Part shown: positions 57,698 to 64,000 of the stretch, one piece after another
How the letters are laid out: each line of letters opens with the position of its first letter
How positions within the stretch are numbered: the first letter of the stretch is position 1
The notes under the pieces: model-generated
Database searches by the model: none
Seen by the model: the letters and a program-made list of their open reading frames with translations, nothing else
What the model was told of the DNA's origin: nothing
Made by a program: the position numbers and the translations under genes
Assembly: GCF_001642475.1 (NCBI RefSeq)
Contig: NW_019173955.1
Coordinates: 285,779 to 349,778 of the forward strand
Source of the DNA: Fonsecaea monophora
Taxonomy: Eukaryota > Ascomycota > Eurotiomycetes > Chaetothyriales > Herpotrichiellaceae
Direction: 5' to 3'
DNA length: 64,000 bases

Positions 57698-57711
57698 GAA
57701 CCTTTCTGGAA
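57698..57711 (-). promoter_or_regulatory. Heat-shock element-like site
   Basis: GAA, TTC and GAA units occur in a row; TTC-TG-GAA has the exact 2-nt spacing, while the first GAA is one base off. The site lies 110 bp upstream of the Hsp20 start at 57588. Confidence 0.45.
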
Positions 57712-58165
57712 TTTGCAAATGCTTTGGTGGGTCTCTGCCAGGGAAAAGAAGCGAAAGGTGGTCCTAGCGAGCCCTTCCTTACATATTTGTACTTGTAGTC
57801 CATCCCTTTCCCCTGCCTGTCCTACAGATATGTAGACACGTGCGACGCATTTGATCCCAGCGCCACGGCCCCAGGTCTGGGGTCCAGCGAGAAGCTTCTG
57901 CAAGATTTAGCCAAGTCGGATACGAGGATCACAAGTTGAGGATCGAATGCTTCGGCCTGCACGTGTCGTCGACATCCCACGTCAGTGGATCGTAGGCAAC
58001 CATCATCATTCAGGAGACAGTTAGCCAAGACTTAGCTATTTGCTTCAAGGCAAATGAGCGGACAGAGATTGAAGGTGAGTAGATGTATTGTCGGCACGTG
58101 TGGCGAAAAAACCTTCCTTCCACAAGCACAACTAGACACCCCTCTACTTGTAGGATCATTTTAGA

Positions 58166-58190
58166 TCATATGGTATCATATGGTATCATA
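58166..58190. repeat. 10-bp tandem repeat
   Basis: Two and a half copies of tcatatggta. The unit contains the palindrome catatg. Confidence 0.85.
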
Positions 58191-59179
58191 CGATAGAGAG
58201 AACTTTGAAGAGGACACGGACCGGTTCAACAAAGAAGAAGTTGGAATAAACCATCAGAGTACAAGTAGTTTCCAAGAAACAAGGGCAGCTAGTCGTTTGC
58301 CGAGGATGTATTTGGCATAGCCAGTTTGTAATGACTGTCATTCCACGGCGTCATTGAGGTCCCTCCAGTTCCTGACTCCCCAGTATCTGGCCCCCTCTGA
58401 GATGCCTCCAGAGACGGGGCTGGCTAACAATCATGAATCGAACACGGGACTTCCATGGAATGTTCTATCTGAATCTCCCTCAGTCCTGCGCCAGCTTAAG
58501 CTGTCTCCCTGGAGGCCGTCTGAGGCATCGAAACGGACTTGGTAATCACGGTACATTTGTTGCGTAATGACACCCACTCAGCAATGGGAACATCACTCCA
58601 CTCCTGCATATCACCACCTCGCCATCTCATGATGATGTGAGCTACTTTCCCCTTGTAGTCATGAGATGAGCACCCAATGACAACTTTCCAAGTCCCGTAG
58701 CTCTTCATGTCAAAGACAGATCATGGAGTTTAGCCCCTCACTAGAAGTCATTTCATCGGCTGCCACCGGAGCCAAACCGACCTCCCCAAGGACCCAGACC
58801 TTTTCCAGGACCTCGCCTATAGCAATAGCTCCGAAAACCAAGTCCATGGCACTGCGAGAGAGCTCAATGGTCACAAGATCTCAGAGGTTCTCAGTCGGCA
58901 CACGAAGGACCGAGCAATGGGGAGCTCGAGCTCTGCCGCCAGGATCTTGCCCCGCCTCGAGCTCTAGAATCAGGTAGGGGTAAATAAATATGCGTGTCCC
59001 TCTCCGACTCAGCGAGAACTCTTTCGCGTTTTTCTCCTCAGAACTCCATTGATAAATACTAGAGCAGCTGCAGTGCAGAGGCACATCACTACAAGGACAA
59101 CCGCAACCAGAAGCGACCTTACAACCTCAATTTCATTTGAAACCCCTTGTCAATCTCAAGAAAAGACATCCCAAAAGCA

Positions 59180-59686
59180 ATGGCCTACGCGTACTACTAT
59201 GACTACCCACCTCCATTGGTGGACAACCCTCATGAGCGACACCACCAGCACCAGTCACTCCTCCAATACATCGCGCGCCGTCACCCAAGACCAGAAGACC
59301 ACCCCAACCAACCAGACTTGGATTTCCGCGATGCTATCAAGGAATACCTCATCGAGATCGAAGTACCAGGCGTCAAGAAGCCCGAAGACATCACCGTGAC
59401 CTGGACGGGCAACCGATCCCTACTGCTGTCGGGCAAGGTCGAGAGGCCAGACTATGGCAATGCCGAAAACGCAAAGGTGGAAGAAGAACAAACAGAGCCT
59501 CACGCGGGCGGAGTCCACCTGTTGATTGGAGAGAGAAGAGTCGGCCCTTTTCGCCGATACGTCAATTTCCCGACCGACGTAGAGAACGTCAACGTCACGC
59601 TGGAGGCTGGTTTGTTGAAGATTCGTGCGCCCAAGAAAGGGTTCCAGGATGTTGCCAACGCAAAGGTGGATGTCAAGCACGAGTGA
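59180..59686 (+). CDS. Small heat-shock protein (Hsp20)
   Basis: Single exon, 168 residues. A His/Pro/Tyr-rich N terminus (MAYAYYYDYPPPLVDN, HQHQSLLQYIARRH) leads to the alpha-crystallin domain at about 50-160: AIKEYLIEIEVPGVKKPEDI, NRSLLLSGKVE, GPFRRYVNFPTDV and AGLLKIRAPKK, where GLL is the family's GVL motif. It differs much from the copy at 57130, so the two are old paralogues rather than a fresh duplication. Cytosolic chaperone, probably heat- or stress-induced. Confidence 0.87.
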   Translation: MAYAYYYDYPPPLVDNPHERHHQHQSLLQYIARRHPRPEDHPNQPDLDFRDAIKEYLIEIEVPGVKKPEDITVTWTGNRSLLLSGKVERPDYGNAENAKVEEEQTEPHAGGVHLLIGERRVGPFRRYVNFPTDVENVNVTLEAGLLKIRAPKKGFQDVANAKVDVKHE

Positions 59687-60290
59687 GTTAAAAATGTGGT
59701 CTTTATTTTTTGATCTCGTCTCTCTTGTATCTAGTCTGCTCGCATGCCCTTTTTATTTTCTCAGGTATACAGCAAAACACTAATATTCATCTCTCCGTTG
59801 AGGGATCATAAAAAGCACACCTTCCCCGTCCTGAACACATTCGCTGGCCTCTAAGTCTTGTGATTCAAACAATGCGAAATGGATACTGGGGGGCCCTGCT
59901 GGATTCAAAATGGCCTTCGATTGATGGAGCGCGGAACAGAGGGAAGTGGAGACAAGCGGGCAGGCGGGCAAGCGAAGGGCTGTCGGGCATTGGGAAAGAT
60001 TCACGAAGCGTAAAGGAGTGGCAATGCACCTCGGAAGGTATATCTAAGATCTCCGCCACCATGTCGGATGTTTCGGGAACAGAAGGTCACAAACCATCAA
60101 ATGATAACCTGTCGTTCTCATGTCGTTAGCCGAACTCTGGAGTCAAGTTCACTATTCGGTCTTCTTGTCGCACCGAGATCCCGTAGCATGGTGTTGGGGG
60201 GGGGGGGGGGGGGGGGGTTGAAGACATCCAGCTCCCGTTGTCTCCTGCGACTCGGAATTGCTTTTTCACAGAGACTCTCGTCGTAGTGCT
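59687..60290. other. Convergent intergenic region with G homopolymer
   Basis: The region separates the Hsp20 and RBR ligase 3' ends. No gene. The 22-base G run at 60196-60217 is the only notable element. Confidence 0.6.
60196..60217. repeat. 22-nt poly-G tract
   Basis: An uninterrupted G run about 75 bp past the stop of the RBR ligase gene (C run on its coding strand). It could fold as a G-quadruplex or mark an assembly-sensitive spot. Confidence 0.95.
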
Positions 60291-61596
60291 CTAGTGCCTG
60301 TAGTCCTGTCTGCACCTCCTGCAAACCCGCATATCGCAAACATCACATTCCCATAGAAATTGATCAGCGTGCCAGCCACAGTCCGAGCAACGGTCATCAT
60401 CACTAGAGTATACCCCGACCCTGGTCCAGTTGTCGTGACGGCATTCACCCTGACCTACGATTTCTGCGATAATTCGCTGCACATCGGCGGTCCGATCCTG
60501 GAGTACGGCGATGGCTTCAGCCCGCTGGAGGAGGCGATCTTCACGCCATTGCTGGCATTGACAGGTTTTCCAGGGAGCATTGCAATTGTAGCAGAATTCC
60601 GTTCCACAGTGACACCTGTGAAGGGCATCAGTATACATCCTTGGTCGTGTTATGGTCAACCACCTACCTCATATGATTGCAGCCGTGCGAGATGATGATC
60701 ACACGGTGACAGTTGGGGCATGTCGATGCTTCATTCGCCGTTACCCAGTCGTTGAAGGCCCTATCCTGGGATTCGTTGCAGGTGGGAAGGGAGTGAAACT
60801 CGGCTTTGCACATCACACAAGTGTGTTTCTGACACGAGGGGCAAGTGGCCATTCTGTCTGCGAACGTGTCTGGGTCAATGAATGTCGAGCAAGTAGGGTC
60901 GTGGCAGTACGTCCGATCGGTTGTGGTATATTCCTTGATCTTCAACTCCAGCTTGGCGACTGATTCCTCTCCCAGAAGTCGTACAATGGTGGGATTTTGA
61001 TGGGAGATAATGGGAAGTCTCCGGCAGCATCGGACAGGATATTGGCTCTCGTTCTTCAAAACCAACTCGAAACGTTCCAACAGACACGGACGGCACCAGA
61101 GATGCTCGCACTCTTCATGACTGATGAGTTGAGAATATGGAGTATTTCCCATGCAAGCGTAGCACTCTGCCGATGAATGAACTTCGTCAGCCTCAAGATC
61201 GTGTACGTACGCTTCTAGACTAGTACTTCCATCGGGTTGAATTCGGGGGTCCTCGTAGTATCCATCTTTGCCCACGACTCTGGTGGCTGAGTTGTTGTCT
61301 CTCTGTTCGGGTTGTTGATTTTGTTTACCGTTCGTGGCATGCGTTTCTTGTGCGAGTATTCTGTCAACTTCCGGGAAGTCTGAGAGCATGGCTCGGTAGA
61401 TGCTCTGCTGTAGTCTCGCGTTTGCTTGTTGGGTATCGAATATCGCAAGTTCTTCAAGTTGGAAGTGAAGGGTAGCGACGCGGTCGCGGATTCGAGCCTT
61501 CTCTTCATTGCTGGGAATTGTCGTCAGGGACGTTTCTAGATCCTGTAGCTCAAGTTGGACTGCCAAAGCGGCATTTGCCGCATCGATATCTGCCAT
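60291..61596 (-). CDS. RBR (RING-IBR-RING) E3 ubiquitin ligase
   Basis: Two exons (61596-60668 and 60615-60291) give 417 residues. A helical N terminus (about 1-110) precedes the RBR array. RING1 is ECYACMGNTPY to HLWCRPCLLERFE. IBR is RTYCHDPTCSTFI to CPSCQKHTCVMCKAEFH. RING2 is TCPNCHRVIIISHGCNHM to CHCGTEFCYNCN, rebuilt by the splice. The Cys306 in HGCNHM is at the position of the catalytic cysteine that carries ubiquitin in RBR ligases. A further cysteine cluster ends the protein (RCSDCGW, WECDVCDMRVCRRC), possibly another zinc site. Many similar genes exist in moulds; the substrate is unknown. Confidence 0.9.
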
Positions 61597-62490
61597 GCTG
61601 TGGCTGTTGACGCATGTTAGCAGATCGTAAGACTGTTGACGGATCTGTTACTTAATGTCTTCGACCGAGAGGCGCAGTGGTTCTCGAATGGGGACCTAGA
61701 AGTCTTCTACAACCGACATCATCCAGCCGGGCGAAGCTCTAGCCAATAAGTCAGGTAGATAGACAAGAGCGGGTAGGGAGGTTTTATTTGCACCTTGATT
61801 GGGTTCTTATTAAGAGAGAACGAAGGTCATGTTTAGTGACAGTCGTTGGGGGGAGATGTAAAAGAGTCACCCACAGGTGAAAATGTACTACGGGATCTAC
61901 AATTCTGCCAGACCTTGTGTGTCGCGACTTGATGAGGGTCATAGCGGCCTTCGTACTGTCTTGTAAATACTCACTTACTAGATAGACCATGAAGCATGAA
62001 CATCGGCTTCACACTCGATCTCTCAGGCAAACGTCACTGCCGTGCTCGGATGAGATTACAACTTATGTAGAAAGCAGTCTCTTTAGAGGGGTTCGATGCG
62101 ACGGTGAAAGTCAGGGGGGCAGCTTGCACCAGTCTACGAGTATCTCGTACCATGGCTGAGACAAGTCGTCACCGAAGAGTAAGTGGTGACATTCGGAGTA
62201 CGTTGCAGGTATGGATCCAGCCTCGTAGCCTCGCTAATTAACATGGTCCACAGCCACCACAGCGGTGAAGACATCCGAGGTGGCACCATATGTTAGTTAC
62301 ATGCATCCTTCTCCACACTAGAATTTTGGGGATTCAAAGATTCCAATCAACAAAACTATTTGTCTTCCTGTGTTTGTGCCTTTCCATGTACAAACGTCCT
62401 GAATACTACTCGTTGACTTGAGCGAAACCTCATATACACTTTGCTGAACCTCGTTTCTTTGCTTTGCGAAAGTCTACATCCCATCACACC
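61597..62490. other. Divergent promoter region, no supported gene
   Basis: The region lies between the RBR ligase and thiolase start codons, which diverge. Short frames only. Confidence 0.5.
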
Positions 62491-63905
<1,415 letters not shown>

Positions 63906-64000
63906 ATGCATGGCGGCGCCAAATTGCTATGGGGCATAGATCAGCGGAGTACGAATCGTCAAAAAGGCTTCAGAGGAGAGTTGGTGTATGATCTGGCTTC

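Larger units (their letters stand above)
57589..59179. other. Divergent promoter region of two Hsp20 genes
   Basis: 1.6 kb between two divergent heat-shock genes. A minus frame near 58860-58725 reads MDLVFGAIAIGEVLEKVW, and another at 58708-58496 starts MKSYGTWKVVIGCSSH. They may be a decayed gene, but I recognise no family. A TATA-like GATAAATA is at 59051-59058, 120 bp before the second Hsp20. Confidence 0.4.

Noticed and set aside
58400..58460. tRNA-like B-box (TTCGA context on the minus strand)
   Set aside because: The flanking arms do not pair as a T-stem, and no A-box or acceptor stem is found at the right distance.
58496..58860. Minus-strand frames starting MDLVFGAIAIG and MKSYGTWKVV
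   Set aside because: They might be a decayed gene, but I recognise no family and the frames do not connect.

Overview
The window is nuclear DNA of a filamentous ascomycete (Pezizomycotina). The genes are interrupted by short introns, almost all 46-109 nt and GT-AG, many with a CTAAC or CTGAC-like branch site. The families are typical of moulds: Zn2Cys6 regulators, FunK1 kinase relics, WSC proteins, a Mnn10/Mnn11-type GT34 mannosyltransferase, Mis18/Yippee and Lrg1. A Eurotiomycete, perhaps a black-yeast relative (Chaetothyriales), is my inference from general sequence feel, not something I could test.

Layout. 1-4.6 kb: the 3' part of a membrane-anchored septin-like GTPase and a small conserved basic protein. 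5.4-8.0 kb: an accessory stretch with one intact phosphotransferase-like gene among decayed genes (a frameshifted coiled-coil protein, two short relics on the minus strand, a FunK1 kinase pseudogene). 8.1-18.5 kb: a dienelactone hydrolase-like gene, an MFS drug/polyamine-type exporter, a Zn2Cys6 regulator with a suspicious 3' end, and an MFS sugar transporter; this could be a small uptake/catabolism neighbourhood. 19.2-32.2 kb: a GFA-family protein, then two distant paralogues of a zinc-cluster-less regulator-like family on either side of an 1847-residue secreted protein (quinoprotein-like propeller, Ig-like repeats, six WSC domains). 32.6-41 kb: a P450 with a GC-AG intron, a small hypothetical, an esterase and a GT34 enzyme. 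42-64 kb is mostly conserved cell biology: a Rad53-like checkpoint kinase, a Mis18-like centromere protein, L-threonine aldolase, a LIM-RhoGAP (Lrg1) interrupted by an in-frame TAA, two head-to-head small heat-shock proteins, an RBR ubiquitin ligase and cytosolic acetoacetyl-CoA thiolase.

The strongest oddities are the in-frame TAA in the LIM-RhoGAP gene, the apparent one-base frameshift or missing splice in the Zn2Cys6 gene, the GC-AG intron with a 29-nt exon in the P450, the giant WSC protein with its paralogous neighbours, and the cluster of gene relics at 5.4-8.0 kb. Exon boundaries were worked out by hand from reading-frame continuity. Every multi-exon model below closes in frame except the two genes flagged. 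Family assignments rest on motif recognition and recall, not on searches. I found no tRNA, rRNA, CRISPR or intact transposon.
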